This document shows, in pieces, positions 1 through 8,907 of a stretch of DNA of 64,000 nucleotides (its first letter is position 1; every line of letters starts with the position of its first letter). The notes beneath the pieces were generated by a model. That model searched no databases and had not been told where the DNA came from. It saw only the letters and a list, made by a program, of their open reading frames with translations. The stretch covers positions 744,001 to 808,000 of the forward strand of contig NZ_JAHUZF010000006.1 in assembly GCF_019218295.1 (NCBI RefSeq). The letters are read 5' to 3'. The DNA is from Maritimibacter sp. DP1N21-5. Its GTDB lineage: Bacteria; Pseudomonadota; Alphaproteobacteria; Rhodobacterales; Rhodobacteraceae. Both the position numbers and the translations under genes were made by a program.

Positions 1-147
1 CTGCGCTGGTTTCTGGCGGGCAACCGGTTTCACCGCGCGCTGCAACGGCACCGGCGTGCGGCGAGCAACCTTGACCGTGCCGTGCGCGAGGTATTGGGAC
101 ATGAAACAGGCCATCTTGCTCACCCTGGCGACCGTGGCGGTTCTTGA
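1..147 (+). CDS. C-terminal end of an unidentified protein (partial)
   Basis: The first reading frame is open from the window edge to a TGA at 145-147 and gives 48 arginine-rich residues. It overlaps the next gene's ATG at 101 by 47 bases. I do not recognise the family, and an arginine-rich out-of-frame translation is common in GC-rich DNA, so this may not be a real gene end. The bulk of any gene would lie to the left of the window. Confidence 0.25.
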   Translation: MRWFLAGNRFHRALQRHRRAASNLDRAVREVLGHETGHLAHPGDRGGS

Positions 148-529
148 AGCGGGCTTCGTCCTCGCGGGATACGTCACCGTGGCCACCATCGCCTTCGGCG
201 CGGTGGCGATCATGGCCGTCCTCATCGCTTTGACCTTTTTCTGGCTCTGGGCGGTCCATGCGACGCCGCTTGCGCTCGGCATGGTTCTCAGCTGGCTGGG
301 CGTGGGCGGGCTTGCCGCCTGGCGCTGGGCCTTCAATGTCTTCGACGCACCCGGCTGGACCACGGCGAACCCTGTTATCCTTGCGCTTCTCGCTCTCACG
401 ATGTCCGGCTCGCTCCTTCACTTCGCGGTGATCCAGCGGAGCTTCGGCTTTCGCGGTCTGGAGTTTCTTTGGCCCGTCGTCGGCGCTTTGGGATGTTCGG
501 TCCTTGCGCATGTTTGGCTCGGGCAGTGA
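101..529 (+). CDS. Small integral membrane protein, unknown function
   Basis: This encodes 142 residues, almost entirely hydrophobic, with about four to five predicted membrane segments separated by short loops (one loop carries a Trp-rich AAWRWAF stretch). The frame is open further upstream, but the ATG at 101 begins immediately with a Lys-then-hydrophobic segment typical of an inner-membrane protein start. No motif identifies a function. It is followed by 65 bases before the ArsR-type regulator at 595 and is unlikely to be co-regulated with it, because an operator-like repeat lies between them. Confidence 0.75.
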   Translation: MKQAILLTLATVAVLEAGFVLAGYVTVATIAFGAVAIMAVLIALTFFWLWAVHATPLALGMVLSWLGVGGLAAWRWAFNVFDAPGWTTANPVILALLALTMSGSLLHFAVIQRSFGFRGLEFLWPVVGALGCSVLAHVWLGQ

Positions 530-546
530 TAAACTTAGCTCAACCT

Positions 547-590
547 GAAAGTATTGGTTGACGGGCGACGGCTTGTCGATCAATACTTTC
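547..590. promoter_or_regulatory. Inverted repeat, likely operator of the ArsR-type regulator
   Basis: The arms GAAAGTATTG (547-556) and CAATACTTTC (581-590) are perfect inverted copies. Matching continues inward with few mismatches (GAC at 560-562 against GTC at 575-577), giving near-16-bp arms around a 12-base spacer. The right arm ends four bases before the ATG of the regulator at 595 and occupies the place where a ribosome-binding site would be. Binding there would block both transcription and translation start, as expected for autoregulation. Confidence 0.65.
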
Positions 591-594
591 ACAC

Positions 595-936
595 ATGTCT
601 AAGTATCAACCGGACCTCGACCGCGCCTTCTTTGCCCTCGCCGACCCGACTCGGCGGGCGATCGTCGGCCTTCTGTGCGAAGGGCCCAAGACGGTCAGCA
701 CCCTGGCCGAGCCTTTCGACATCGCGCTGCCGTCGCTCCTCAAGCACGTGCAGCTTCTCGAGGCGAGCGGGATCGTCCGGTCGGAAAAGGTCGGCCGCGT
801 GCGCACCTGCGCCATCGACGCAGAGGCGCTGCGCCGCACGGAGCGCTGGATACAAAGACATATCGACGAATGGGAAAGCCGGCTCGACCGGATGGAAGCC
901 CATATCGACCGCATGAAAGGGAAGGAGACCCCATGA
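595..936 (+). CDS. ArsR-family winged-helix transcriptional regulator
   Basis: The 113-residue protein has the ArsR/SmtB winged-helix layout. It opens with DRAFFALADPTRRAIVGLL, then the recognition-helix region (VSTLAEPFDIALPSLLKHVQLL) and the wing (VRSEKVGRVRTC), with a charged helical C-terminus. No metal-binding Cys pair of the ELCVCDL type is visible, so it belongs to the non-metal subgroup usually paired with SRPBCC proteins. It overlaps the SRPBCC gene by four bases (ATGA at 933-936), so the two are translationally coupled. It has no clear Shine-Dalgarno sequence because an inverted repeat occupies that position. It probably represses its own operon; the ligand is unknown. Confidence 0.9.
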   Translation: MSKYQPDLDRAFFALADPTRRAIVGLLCEGPKTVSTLAEPFDIALPSLLKHVQLLEASGIVRSEKVGRVRTCAIDAEALRRTERWIQRHIDEWESRLDRMEAHIDRMKGKETP

Positions 937-1424
937 CACGCGAAACCGAATCAGCCTGGAAAAACTGGCCGCTCGACCGTGAAATCGTCATCAGCCGCGT
1001 GATCGACGCGCCGAGGCGCCTCGTCTGGCAGGCCTGGGCCGACCCCGAGCAGATCGGCGCCTGGTTCGGGCCGGAAGGGCTCGCCATCGAGACGAAAGAG
1101 ATCGACCTGCGCGCAGGCGGCATCTGGCGCTTTGACATGGTGGGCGAGGGCGACCTGCGGTTCACCAACCGGATGCGATTCCTGCGGATGGAAGAGGAAC
1201 GGCTCATCGAGGTGCTGCACGGCTCGGACGAGGACGGCGATCCCGCCGCTTTCCGGATGCTCGTGACCTTCGACGAACAGGAGAACGGCAAGACCGTCAT
1301 CACCCTGCGCCAGATGCACCCCGATGCCGCGCGGCGCGCGGAGGTGATCGGCTTCGGCGCGGTGGAATACGGCGGTCAGACGCTCGCGAAGCTCGCCGCC
1401 CATGTGGCGAAACACTCGGGATAG
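933..1424 (+). CDS. SRPBCC / AHSA1-domain protein
   Basis: The 163-residue protein starts at the ATG overlapping the regulator's stop. It shows the AHSA1-like helix-grip fold pattern: EIVISRVIDAPRRLVWQAW near the N-terminus, a WFGPEG turn, a central DLRAGGIWRFDM strand pair, and a C-terminal helix beginning with the GGQTLAKLA stretch. This fold binds hydrophobic ligands. ArsR-SRPBCC operons are very common, and the partner is thought to bind or act on the small molecule that controls the regulator, but no substrate can be named from the sequence. Confidence 0.88.
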   Translation: MTRETESAWKNWPLDREIVISRVIDAPRRLVWQAWADPEQIGAWFGPEGLAIETKEIDLRAGGIWRFDMVGEGDLRFTNRMRFLRMEEERLIEVLHGSDEDGDPAAFRMLVTFDEQENGKTVITLRQMHPDAARRAEVIGFGAVEYGGQTLAKLAAHVAKHSG

Positions 1425-1430
1425 GCGTCC

Positions 1431-1709
1431 CTAGAAGGCCAGTGCGAAGCCCGTATAGATTTCCCCGCCAAACTTGAGATCGCGTTTGGGGGTTTTCTCG
1501 GTCACGGGCGGCGGAGGCTTGAGCAGTCTTTTCTGCGGTTTGCCCGCCGCAATCGCCGCCTGACCTTGTTCGCGCAGCGTCAGCGATAGCCGGTCGGGCC
1601 AGTCGAAAATCGTCGGTGGCGGCACGGCGACCGCGTCCTGCGCCATGGCACCGCCAGCCTGCGAGAGGCAGAGACCAAGGATCAAGATAGGCAGGGCGCG
1701 GCTCTTCAT
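1431..1709 (-). CDS. Small secreted protein, unknown function
   Basis: The product has 92 residues with a clear signal peptide (MKSRALPILILGLCLSQAGGAMAQ, cleavage after AMA-Q or AQ-D). The mature part is short, proline-rich (VAVPPPTIFDWPDR, LLKPPPPVTEK) and ends in hydrophobic residues. It converges on the SRPBCC gene with only six bases between the stops. It is not recognised; a periplasmic or outer-membrane-associated small protein is the most that can be said. Confidence 0.6.
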   Translation of the reverse strand: MKSRALPILILGLCLSQAGGAMAQDAVAVPPPTIFDWPDRLSLTLREQGQAAIAAGKPQKRLLKPPPPVTEKTPKRDLKFGGEIYTGFALAF

Positions 1710-1816
1710 GCGCTGATTATCAAAGAAAACCCGCGCGGGGGAAAGTCCTCCGCGCGGGCTCGTGATCGTCGAGGCGACCTTGCGCCGATCATCGGATCGG
1801 CGCCGAAGCCTCAGGT

Positions 1817-2287
1817 TCAGAAGCGGTAGTTCACACCGACCTTCGCCACGTAGTCGGCGGGACCGTTGTTAAAGTCCTGGTAGCGGTCGACGCCTGCACG
1901 GATGCCGAATCCGCCGCCCACGTCGTATTCCGCGCCGGCGCCCAGCAGGTATTTCCCCGTGCCGGCCGAATCCATCCCGGCACCGACCGAGGCATAGGCC
2001 ATCACGGGCGAACCGAAGTCATACCCCATGCGCGCGACGCCCATGTAGGTGGTGGGCCCGCCGCTCGGGCGGTAGACGTCGGCTTCAACGCCGGTGTAGC
2101 CGCCGGGCGCGAACTCGTAGAGGTAACCGGCATTCCCGCCGAAGCCATAGGTGTTGGGTGTCGTGAAGAAGTCCCCCGAGCCGTAGAGGCCAAGGTAGAA
2201 GCCGTCGAAGTCCCCGGCCTGGGCGGCGGTGCCTGCACCGACGACGAGCGCGCCGGCGACGGCTGCGGTTTTGATGAAGTTGTTCAT
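1817..2287 (-). CDS. Outer-membrane beta-barrel protein, small porin-like
   Basis: The product has 156 residues with an N-terminal signal peptide ending AAQA-GDFDG. The mature region alternates glycine and aromatic residues (GFYLGLYGSGDFF, GGNAGYLYEF, YTGVEADVYR) and ends in YVAKVGVNYRF, the C-terminal phenylalanine signature of outer-membrane barrels. About eight strands fit the OmpA-barrel / OMP_b-brl type. The frame is open further upstream, but the ATG at 2287 has a strong AAAGGAGGT ribosome-binding site and begins the signal peptide. It stands alone. Confidence 0.8.
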   Translation of the reverse strand: MNNFIKTAAVAGALVVGAGTAAQAGDFDGFYLGLYGSGDFFTTPNTYGFGGNAGYLYEFAPGGYTGVEADVYRPSGGPTTYMGVARMGYDFGSPVMAYASVGAGMDSAGTGKYLLGAGAEYDVGGGFGIRAGVDRYQDFNNGPADYVAKVGVNYRF

Positions 2288-2580
2288 GTGACCTCCTTTA
2301 AGGTTCCTTGACGCGGACTGCTCAGCCCATGCGCATGGCCCGCGTTGTCGCGGTAACTGGGGGTTCAATGAGGCCGTGGCGAGGGGGGTTCCATCACGGG
2401 ACGGTGTGTCGGCAGAGGGTTGCCGTCCTCCTGCGGGAAGCTGCCGATTGACCTGGGCGGAAAGGATCACCTGTGACTTTCGTGTCGCGACGGAATTTTT
2501 TGGCCGCGCTCAGGCTGACATTTCCGCGACAGGGTGACGCGGGCCTAGGCGCGCCGCGCGAAACGCATTAGACAATCGGC

Positions 2581-4554
2581 ATGATTACCGAGCTTGGACA
2601 TTTGGCACTCATCCTCGCGCTTGGCGTGGCGATCGTGCAGACCGTGGTGCCGCTGATCGGCGCGCACAAGGGGTGGGCTGGATGGATGGCGGTGGCCGTT
2701 CCTGCGGCGAGCCTGCAATTCCTGTTCCTGGCGGGCTCCTTCGGCGCGCTGGTGCATGCCTTCGTGACCTCGGACTTCTCGCTCCGGCTCGTGACCATGA
2801 ACTCGCACAGCGCGAAACCGATGCTCTACAAGATCTCGGGCACTTGGGGGAATCACGAGGGCTCGATGCTCCTTTGGGTGCTGATCCTCGCGCTCTTTGG
2901 CGCGTCCGCTGCCTGGTTCGGGGCCGGGCTTCCGCCCCGGCTCAAGGCGCGGGTGCTGGCGGTGCAGGGCGCGATCGGCGTCGCCTTCCTCGCCTTCATC
3001 ATCTTCACCTCGAACCCCTTCCTGCGTCTCGTGACGCCGCCCTTCGACGGTCAGGACCTGAACCCGCTCCTGCAGGACCCCGGCCTCGCCTTCCATCCGC
3101 CATTCCTTTACCTGGGCTACGTGGGTCTCTCGATGGCCTTCTCCTTCGCGGTCGCCGCGCTGATCGAAGGCCGCGTCGATGCTGCCTGGGCGCGCTGGGT
3201 GCGGCCCTGGACGCTGGCGGCCTGGATGTTTCTCACGGTCGGGATCGCGCTGGGGTCTTGGTGGGCCTATTACGAACTGGGCTGGGGCGGTTTCTGGTTC
3301 TGGGACCCGGTCGAAAACGCGAGCTTCATGCCCTGGCTCTTCGCCGCCGCGCTGCTTCATTCCGCCATCGTCGTGGAAAAGCGCGAGTCGCTGAAGAGCT
3401 GGACGATCCTGCTCGCCATCATGGCCTTCGGGTTCTCGCTGATCGGGACCTTCCTCGTGCGCTCGGGCGTGATCACCTCGGTCCATGCCTTCGCCAACGA
3501 TCCGGAACGCGGGATCTTCATCCTGATGATCCTCGGGGTCTTCACGGGCGGCGCGCTCATCCTCTTCGCGGCGCGGGCCGGCGCGATGGAAGCCAAGGGC
3601 GTCTTCGGCATGGTCAGCCGGGAATCGGCGCTCGTCCTCAACAACATCCTGCTCGCGGTGTCCTCCATCGTGGTCTTCATCGGGACGATCTGGCCGCTGG
3701 TGGCCGAGATGTTCTTCGACCGCAAGCTTTCGGTCGGCGCCCCTTTCTTCGAGGCGGCCTTCACGCCCTTCATGATCGTTCTCGCGATCGTGATGCCCAT
3801 CGGGGCGATGCTTCCGTGGAAACGCGCCAAGCTGGGCCGGGTCGTCAAGCCGCTCGTCCCGGCCTTCGTGCTGGCCGTGGCGGTCTTCCTTCTGTGCTGG
3901 GTGATGCAGACGGGGCGGTCGCTCCTGGGGCCGGTGGGCTTCCTTCTGGGCGTCTGGCTCGTCGCCGGAGCGGCCGTGGACCTGTGGGGCCGCACGGGGC
4001 GCGGGGCCATCGCGGGGCGGATCAGTCGTCTGACGCGCCTGCCGCGGGCCGACTGGGGCCGGGTCGTGGCCCACGCTGGCCTTGGCGTGACCTTCATGGG
4101 GGTCTCCGGGCTCATGGCGTGGCAGGTCGAGGACATCCGCGCGGTGAACTCGGCCGAACCCTGGCAGGTCGCGGGCTACGAGGTCGTGCTCGCAGAAGTC
4201 CACGAGGAACGCGGGCCCAACTACTTCACGACCATGGCCACCATCGACGTGCGCCGTGATGGTGAATTGGTCGCCTCTCTCAAGCCGGAAAAGCGGGTCT
4301 ATCCGGTGCAGGCGATGCCCACCACGGAAGCCGCGATCAAGACCGGTTTCTGGCGTGACATCTACGTGGTGATCGGCGACGCGCAGGCGAACGGCGGCTT
4401 CGCGGTGCGGGTCTTCATCAAGCCTTTCGCGAACTGGATCTGGGCCGGGTCGCTCCTGATGGCGCTGGGTGGGCTTCTGAGCCTTACGGACCGGCGCTAC
4501 CGGGTCGCCGTCACGGCGCGCAAATCCGTGCCCGGCGGAGTGCCCGCGGAATGA
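2581..4554 (+). CDS. ccmF: Cytochrome c-type biogenesis protein CcmF (haem lyase subunit)
   Basis: The 657-residue polytopic inner-membrane protein has the usual CcmF length. The WWAYYELGWGGFWFWDPVENAS tryptophan-rich motif lies near residues 228-250, preceded by a Pro-His-rich loop (FHPPFLYLGYVG). Later conserved features include FLVRSGVITSVHAF and a periplasmic loop before the last membrane segment. CcmF takes haem from holo-CcmE and, with CcmH, attaches it to the CxxCH motifs of apocytochromes in the periplasm. It overlaps ccmH by four bases. The many c-type cytochromes made downstream (SoxX, A, D, E) depend on this system. Confidence 0.97.
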   Translation: MITELGHLALILALGVAIVQTVVPLIGAHKGWAGWMAVAVPAASLQFLFLAGSFGALVHAFVTSDFSLRLVTMNSHSAKPMLYKISGTWGNHEGSMLLWVLILALFGASAAWFGAGLPPRLKARVLAVQGAIGVAFLAFIIFTSNPFLRLVTPPFDGQDLNPLLQDPGLAFHPPFLYLGYVGLSMAFSFAVAALIEGRVDAAWARWVRPWTLAAWMFLTVGIALGSWWAYYELGWGGFWFWDPVENASFMPWLFAAALLHSAIVVEKRESLKSWTILLAIMAFGFSLIGTFLVRSGVITSVHAFANDPERGIFILMILGVFTGGALILFAARAGAMEAKGVFGMVSRESALVLNNILLAVSSIVVFIGTIWPLVAEMFFDRKLSVGAPFFEAAFTPFMIVLAIVMPIGAMLPWKRAKLGRVVKPLVPAFVLAVAVFLLCWVMQTGRSLLGPVGFLLGVWLVAGAAVDLWGRTGRGAIAGRISRLTRLPRADWGRVVAHAGLGVTFMGVSGLMAWQVEDIRAVNSAEPWQVAGYEVVLAEVHEERGPNYFTTMATIDVRRDGELVASLKPEKRVYPVQAMPTTEAAIKTGFWRDIYVVIGDAQANGGFAVRVFIKPFANWIWAGSLLMALGGLLSLTDRRYRVAVTARKSVPGGVPAE

Positions 4555-5003
4555 AACGTTTCGTCTTCGCCCTTCTCCTCGCCGCCACGCCGCTCTTCGC
4601 GGTTACGCCCGACGAGGTGCTGGACGACCCGGCGATGGAGGCGCGGGCGCGCGAGATCTCGGCGGGCCTTCGCTGCGTGGTCTGCCGGGGCGAGAACATC
4701 GACGAATCGAACGCGTCCATCGCCAAGGACCTGCGCCTTCTGGTGCGCGAACGTCTTCTGGCGGGCGACACCAACGACGAGGTCGTGGAGTTCGTGGTGG
4801 ACCGCTATGGCGAATATGTCCTCATGAAACCGACGACCGGCGGGGCCAATGTGATCCTCTGGTATGCGGGGCCCGCGCTTTTCCTGCTCGCGGGTCTGGG
4901 TGCGGTGATCTATCTGCGCAACCGGTCACGGGCGCAGGATGGTGGCAAGACGCTCTCGCGGGAAGAAGAAGCGCGCCTGCGCGAACTTCTCGGAGACCAG
5001 TGA
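4551..5003 (+). CDS. ccmH: Cytochrome c-type biogenesis protein CcmH (thiol oxidoreductase)
   Basis: The product has 150 residues: a signal peptide (MKRFVFALLLAATPLFA), the thiol-redox motif RCVVCRGENI at about residues 41-50, the conserved INESNA-like IDESNASIAKDLR stretch, then a C-terminal membrane anchor (VILWYAGPALFLLAGLGAVIYL). It keeps apocytochrome haem-binding cysteines reduced and works with CcmF. Its ATG lies inside the ccmF stop (ATGA), so the two are one translation unit. The separate CcmI-type gene is not next to it here. Confidence 0.95.
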   Translation: MKRFVFALLLAATPLFAVTPDEVLDDPAMEARAREISAGLRCVVCRGENIDESNASIAKDLRLLVRERLLAGDTNDEVVEFVVDRYGEYVLMKPTTGGANVILWYAGPALFLLAGLGAVIYLRNRSRAQDGGKTLSREEEARLRELLGDQ

Positions 5004-5070
5004 CCCGGCGTTCGGGTTTTCTTGGACCGGTGGCAGGGTAATCTTCCCCAAAACGTCTAAGGGGAGTTCC

Positions 5071-5847
5071 ATGGACTATCAGACGATTCTCTACGAGACG
5101 GGCGGCGGGATCGCGGTGATCACGCTCGACAGGCCCGACAAGATGAACGCGCTCAATTCCCAGATGCGGGCCGAGATTGCGGACGCCGTCTTGCGGGCCG
5201 CGCGCGAGGCCCGGGTGATCGTCCTCACCGGCGCCGGCCGGGCCTTTTGCACCGGGCAGGATCTTGGCGACAGCGGAAGTGCCGGGGCCGCCGATTTCGA
5301 GCGGGTGCTGCGCGACGAATACGAACCCATGATCCGGGCCATCGTCGAAGCGAAGGTGCCGGTGATCGCCGCCGTGAATGGTCCGGCGGCAGGGGCAGGG
5401 GCCAACCTGGCGCTGGCCTGCGACGTGGTGATCGCGACCGAAAGCGCCTATTTCCTGCAGGCCTTTTCGAAGATCGGCCTTCTGCCGGACGCAGGCGGGA
5501 CCTTCACGCTGCCGCGCCGGATCGGCATGGCGCGGGCAATGGGGGCGGCGTTGTTCGCGGACCGGGTTTCGGCCATGCAGGCAGCGGACTGGGGTCTGAT
5601 CTGGGAAGCTGTGCCGGACGCGGACTTCGAGGCGCAGTGGCGTGGCCGGGCCGAGCACCTCGCCAAGGGGCCGACGGTCGCCTATGGCGCGATCAAGGAG
5701 GCGCTGCGGGCCTCGATGGGAAACACCTTCGACGAGCAGCTGTCGCTCGAGGCGAAGTTGCAGGGCCGCTGCGGCGTGACGCGGGACTTCAAGGAAGGGG
5801 TGCTGGCGTTTCTGGAGAAGCGTCCGGCGAATTACGAGGGCCGGTAA
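5071..5847 (+). CDS. Enoyl-CoA hydratase/isomerase family protein
   Basis: The 258-residue crotonase-fold protein shows VITLDRPDKMNALNSQM at the N-terminus, the oxyanion-hole strand RVIVLTGAGRAFCTGQDL, the second oxyanion stretch AAVNGPAAGAGANLALACD, and a conserved FSKIGLLPDAGGTF loop with aspartate as a candidate catalytic residue. This resembles PaaG-type isomerases (ring-opening 1,2-epoxyphenylacetyl-CoA isomerase) more than plain hydratases, because of the GLLPDAGG signature. No other phenylacetate genes are nearby, so I leave the symbol blank. The start is set by an AGGGGAG site seven bases upstream of the ATG at 5071; the longer open frame starts inside ccmH. Confidence 0.88.
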   Translation: MDYQTILYETGGGIAVITLDRPDKMNALNSQMRAEIADAVLRAAREARVIVLTGAGRAFCTGQDLGDSGSAGAADFERVLRDEYEPMIRAIVEAKVPVIAAVNGPAAGAGANLALACDVVIATESAYFLQAFSKIGLLPDAGGTFTLPRRIGMARAMGAALFADRVSAMQAADWGLIWEAVPDADFEAQWRGRAEHLAKGPTVAYGAIKEALRASMGNTFDEQLSLEAKLQGRCGVTRDFKEGVLAFLEKRPANYEGR

Positions 5848-5860
5848 GGCGTGTCGTATT

Positions 5861-5931
5861 GCGCAGCGCGCAATCCGACCGGTTGGGGGGAGGCTTTGCC
5901 TCCCCCCAAGCCCCCCTCCAAGGTACTTGTG
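5861..5931 (+). repeat. Dispersed palindromic repeat, copy 1 (gene-end hairpin)
   Basis: The core is a stem-loop, TTGGGGGGAGGC and its inverse either side of a TTT loop (about 5883-5908), flanked by GACCGG on the left and by CCCCCCTCC ... ACTTGTG on the right. A related copy in the opposite orientation lies at 37117-37188. Here it sits between the convergent enoyl-CoA hydratase and aminotransferase genes, where it can act as a bidirectional terminator. Confidence 0.6.
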
Positions 5932-5950
5932 AAGCAGTGAAGAGGATGGC

Positions 5951-7120
5951 TCAGGCGAGGCTTGCCAGCCGGTCCATGAGCATCGCGATCTGGCCGCGGT
6001 CGATATTGGCGAAGGCGATGCGGATCTGGCGGGCCGCTTGAGCATCGCCCTTGGGCGCGAAGAAGCTGCCGGGCAGGGCGAGGACCTGGGCCTCGTCGAC
6101 CAAGCGTTTCGCCAGTGCCGTGGCGTCCTCGTCGAAGGGATGCCCGACATAGGCGAAATAGGCGCCCGCCCCGAGGAGTGTCCAGCCGGGCAGCCGCGTG
6201 ATGCCCACTTCGATGGCGGCGCGGCGGGCGAGGATCTCGGCGCGTTCTCCGGCGAGCCAGTCGTGAAGGTTCTGCATGCCCCAGAGCGCGGCGCGCTGAC
6301 CGAGCTGGTTCGGGCAGATCGCCACGGTGTCGAGGAATTTCTCGACCTGAACAAGGCGCGCGGGCGCAGCGATGAGGGCCCCGATCCGATGGCCGGTGAG
6401 GCGGTAGGCCTTGGAGAAACTGTAGAGCTGGATCAGCGTGTCGGACCAGTCGGGGTCTTGAAACAGGTCGTGCGGGGCGCCAGGACGCGAGTCGAAATCG
6501 CGGTAGGTCTCGTCGAGGATGAGCGCGAGGTCATGGGCGCGGGCCAGCGCGGCGAAGGCGTGGACGAGGTCCGCTGGATACTCCACGCCGCAGGGGTTGT
6601 TGGGCGTGACGAGCACGATGGCACGGGTCCGGGCGGTGATCCGCGCCTCGGCCTCGGCCACGGTGGGCAGCAGCTCCGCCCCGGTCGGCAGCGGCACGGT
6701 CTTCACGCCGGCCATGTCGAGCCACATCTGGTGATTGAAATACCACGGCACCGGCAGGATCACCTCGTCGCCGGGGGCGCAGAGCGTGGCGATGGCAGCG
6801 CAGAAGGCCTGATTGCAGCCCTGGGTGATCGCGACATTGTCTTGGGTGATCGTGCCGCCATAGGCCTTGCTGAACTGGCGGGCCACTTCGCCGCGCAACT
6901 CTGGCAGGCCAAGGACCGGTCCGTAGACATGGGCCATGGGCTCGTCCATCGCGGCGCGCGCGATGACCTCGCGCAGGGCCTCGGGCGGCGGGTCGATGGG
7001 GGCGGCCTGGCTCACGTTGAGGAGCGGCCTGTCGGCGGGGAACGACTTGCCCGCGATCCAGCGCTTCGCCTCGACCACGGGGGAGGCGGACGTCGCGACG
7101 AGGTTGGGGTTGAGCTTCAT
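5951..7120 (-). CDS. Class I/II PLP-dependent aminotransferase
   Basis: The 389-residue fold-type I aminotransferase has the expected landmarks. These are the cofactor-contacting QGCNQAFCAAIATLC helix, the VTPNNPCGVEY asparagine loop, the LILDETYRDF aspartate-tyrosine strand that stacks on PLP, and the LYSFSKAYRLTGHRIGAL segment with the Schiff-base lysine (in SFSK, about residue 238). It starts 8 bases after the trpD stop on the same strand, so it is probably co-transcribed with trpG and trpD. Substrate is not determined; its position suggests an aromatic or related amino acid, but that is inference. Confidence 0.9.
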   Translation of the reverse strand: MKLNPNLVATSASPVVEAKRWIAGKSFPADRPLLNVSQAAPIDPPPEALREVIARAAMDEPMAHVYGPVLGLPELRGEVARQFSKAYGGTITQDNVAITQGCNQAFCAAIATLCAPGDEVILPVPWYFNHQMWLDMAGVKTVPLPTGAELLPTVAEAEARITARTRAIVLVTPNNPCGVEYPADLVHAFAALARAHDLALILDETYRDFDSRPGAPHDLFQDPDWSDTLIQLYSFSKAYRLTGHRIGALIAAPARLVQVEKFLDTVAICPNQLGQRAALWGMQNLHDWLAGERAEILARRAAIEVGITRLPGWTLLGAGAYFAYVGHPFDEDATALAKRLVDEAQVLALPGSFFAPKGDAQAARQIRIAFANIDRGQIAMLMDRLASLA

Positions 7121-7128
7121 GACCTTGG

Positions 7129-8148
7129 TCAGGCGGCCTGTCTGGACAGGGCGGCGAGGCCCTCGACCTTGGACTTCGCCGCGCCGGAATCGATCGATTC
7201 CCGTGCCATTTCAACCCCTTCTGTGAGAGTCGCCACCTTGTCCGCCACGATGAGCGCGGCCGCGGCATTCAGGCAGACGGCGTCGCGATAGGCGTTCTTT
7301 GCGCCGTCGAGCAGTGCCGCGAAGGCCGCGCCATTCTCCTCGGGCGTGCCGCCCATGATGTCCTTGAACGGATGCGCGGGCAGGCCCGCCTCCTCGGGGT
7401 GGACGGTGCGGCCGGTGATCTTGCCGTTTTCCAGCACGGCGACATCGGTCGGCCCCGAGATCGCGATTTCATCGGTGCCGTCGGAACCGTGCACGAGCCA
7501 GGCTTTCTCGCTGCCCAGGGTCTGAAGCGTTTCGGCCATCGGGAAGATGAGGTCCGGTGCAAACGCGCCGGTGAGCTGCCGTTTCACGCCGGCCGGGTTC
7601 GTCAGGGGGCCGAGAATGTTGAAGATCGTCTTGCAGCCAAGCTCCTGACGCACCGGCATGACATGTTTCGTGGCCGGGTGGTGCATGGGGGCCATCATGA
7701 AGCCGATGCCGACCTCGGCGAGCGCCCGTTCGACCACCTCGGGGCCGACCATGACGTCGATCCCCATAGCGCCAAGCGCATCGGCGGCGCCGGATTTCGA
7801 CGACAGGTTGCGGTTGCCGTGCTTGGCCACCGGCACGCCCGCGCCCGCGACGACGAAAGCGGTGGCGGTCGAGATGTTGAGTGTGCCCTTGCCGTCGCCG
7901 CCGGTGCCCACGATGTCGATCGCGCCCTCGGGGGCCTTCACCGGCACGCATTTCGCGCGCATCACGGCGGCGGCGGCGGCGTATTCGGCGACGCTTTCGC
8001 CCCTTGCGCGCATGGCCATCAGGAGCCCGCCCATCTGGGCCGGCGTGGCGGTGCCCGCGAAGAACTCCTCGAAGGCCGCTTCGGCCTGCGCCCGCGACAG
8101 GGGCCCCTCGGACGCGGCGAAGATCAGGGGCTTCATCGTATCGCTCAT
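7129..8148 (-). CDS. trpD: Anthranilate phosphoribosyltransferase
   Basis: The product has 339 residues and full family length. It transfers the phosphoribosyl group of PRPP to anthranilate, the second step of tryptophan synthesis, in the cytoplasm. Visible signatures are the diphosphate-binding [19 protein letters not shown] (about residues 78-96), [21 protein letters not shown], the HHPA motif ([16 protein letters not shown]) and [12 protein letters not shown]. The start ATG overlaps the trpG stop by four bases, fixing the start. The usual next gene, trpC, is absent and an aminotransferase follows instead. Confidence 0.97.
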   Translation of the reverse strand: MSDTMKPLIFAASEGPLSRAQAEAAFEEFFAGTATPAQMGGLLMAMRARGESVAEYAAAAAVMRAKCVPVKAPEGAIDIVGTGGDGKGTLNISTATAFVVAGAGVPVAKHGNRNLSSKSGAADALGAMGIDVMVGPEVVERALAEVGIGFMMAPMHHPATKHVMPVRQELGCKTIFNILGPLTNPAGVKRQLTGAFAPDLIFPMAETLQTLGSEKAWLVHGSDGTDEIAISGPTDVAVLENGKITGRTVHPEEAGLPAHPFKDIMGGTPEENGAAFAALLDGAKNAYRDAVCLNAAAALIVADKVATLTEGVEMARESIDSGAAKSKVEGLAALSRQAA

Positions 8149-8726
8149 GCGGGCACCTTCAGGGACTGGAGAAAATTGCGCACCATGGCGTGACCTTGTT
8201 CGGAGCGGATGCTTTCGGGGTGGAACTGCACGCCTTCGATGGGCAGCTCCTTGTGGCGCAGGCCCATGATCGTGCCATCCTCGAGCCAGGCGGTCACCTC
8301 GAGGCAGTCGGGCAGGCTTTCGCGTTCCACGACCAGCGAGTGATAGCGCGTGCCGAGAAGCGGCGAAGGCAGGCCGTCGAACACGCCTTTGCCCGCGTGG
8401 TGGATCGTGCCCATCTTGCCGTGGACGATCTCGGTGTGGCGCACGACCTTGCCGCCGAAGGCCTGACCGATGGTCTGGTGGCCAAGGCAGACGCCCAGAA
8501 GTGGCAGGCCTGCTTCGGCGGCGGCCAGCGTGAGGGGCAGGCAAATGCCCGCCTGATCGGGATCGCAGGGGCCGGGCGACAGCACGATGGCCTCGGCCCC
8601 CATGCCCATCGCTTCCTGCACATTCACCGCGTCATTGCGCACCACGCGGACATCCGCGCCTTCCTCGCCGAAGTAATGGACGAGGTTGTAGGTGAAACTG
8701 TCGTAGTTATCGATGAGGAGCAGCAT
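8145..8726 (-). CDS. trpG: Anthranilate synthase component II (glutamine amidotransferase)
   Basis: The product has 193 residues and the class I glutamine amidotransferase pattern: N-terminal [19 protein letters not shown], the oxyanion region [11 protein letters not shown], the nucleophilic cysteine in LLGVCLGHQ (about residue 79-80), and the His-Glu pair in GVQFHPESI near residue 170. It hydrolyses glutamine and delivers ammonia to TrpE. It could also serve PabB, as single TrpG/PabA proteins often do. trpE is not in the window; the gene upstream is the divergent deacetylase at 8908. Confidence 0.96.
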   Translation of the reverse strand: MLLLIDNYDSFTYNLVHYFGEEGADVRVVRNDAVNVQEAMGMGAEAIVLSPGPCDPDQAGICLPLTLAAAEAGLPLLGVCLGHQTIGQAFGGKVVRHTEIVHGKMGTIHHAGKGVFDGLPSPLLGTRYHSLVVERESLPDCLEVTAWLEDGTIMGLRHKELPIEGVQFHPESIRSEQGHAMVRNFLQSLKVPA

Positions 8727-8907
8727 GGGTGTAGGTCCGTCTGGAGTCCGTTTGGGGGATGGGCACCGCCAAGGCACCTCGGGGCTTTCTTCGTGTCGCA
8801 GTCGCGCTATACATGGTCCCAGCCGGGGGGGAGGGTCAACACCTCTCGGGATCATCCGGACCGGGGTGTTTGATTTCGGAACCGGGAAAGAGGCATAGGG
8901 GGCGCAT

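Noticed and set aside
2545..4203. Minus-strand open frame (552 codons) opposite ccmF
   Set aside because: His/Arg/Glu-rich translation with no fold-like pattern, fully inside a strongly supported gene.
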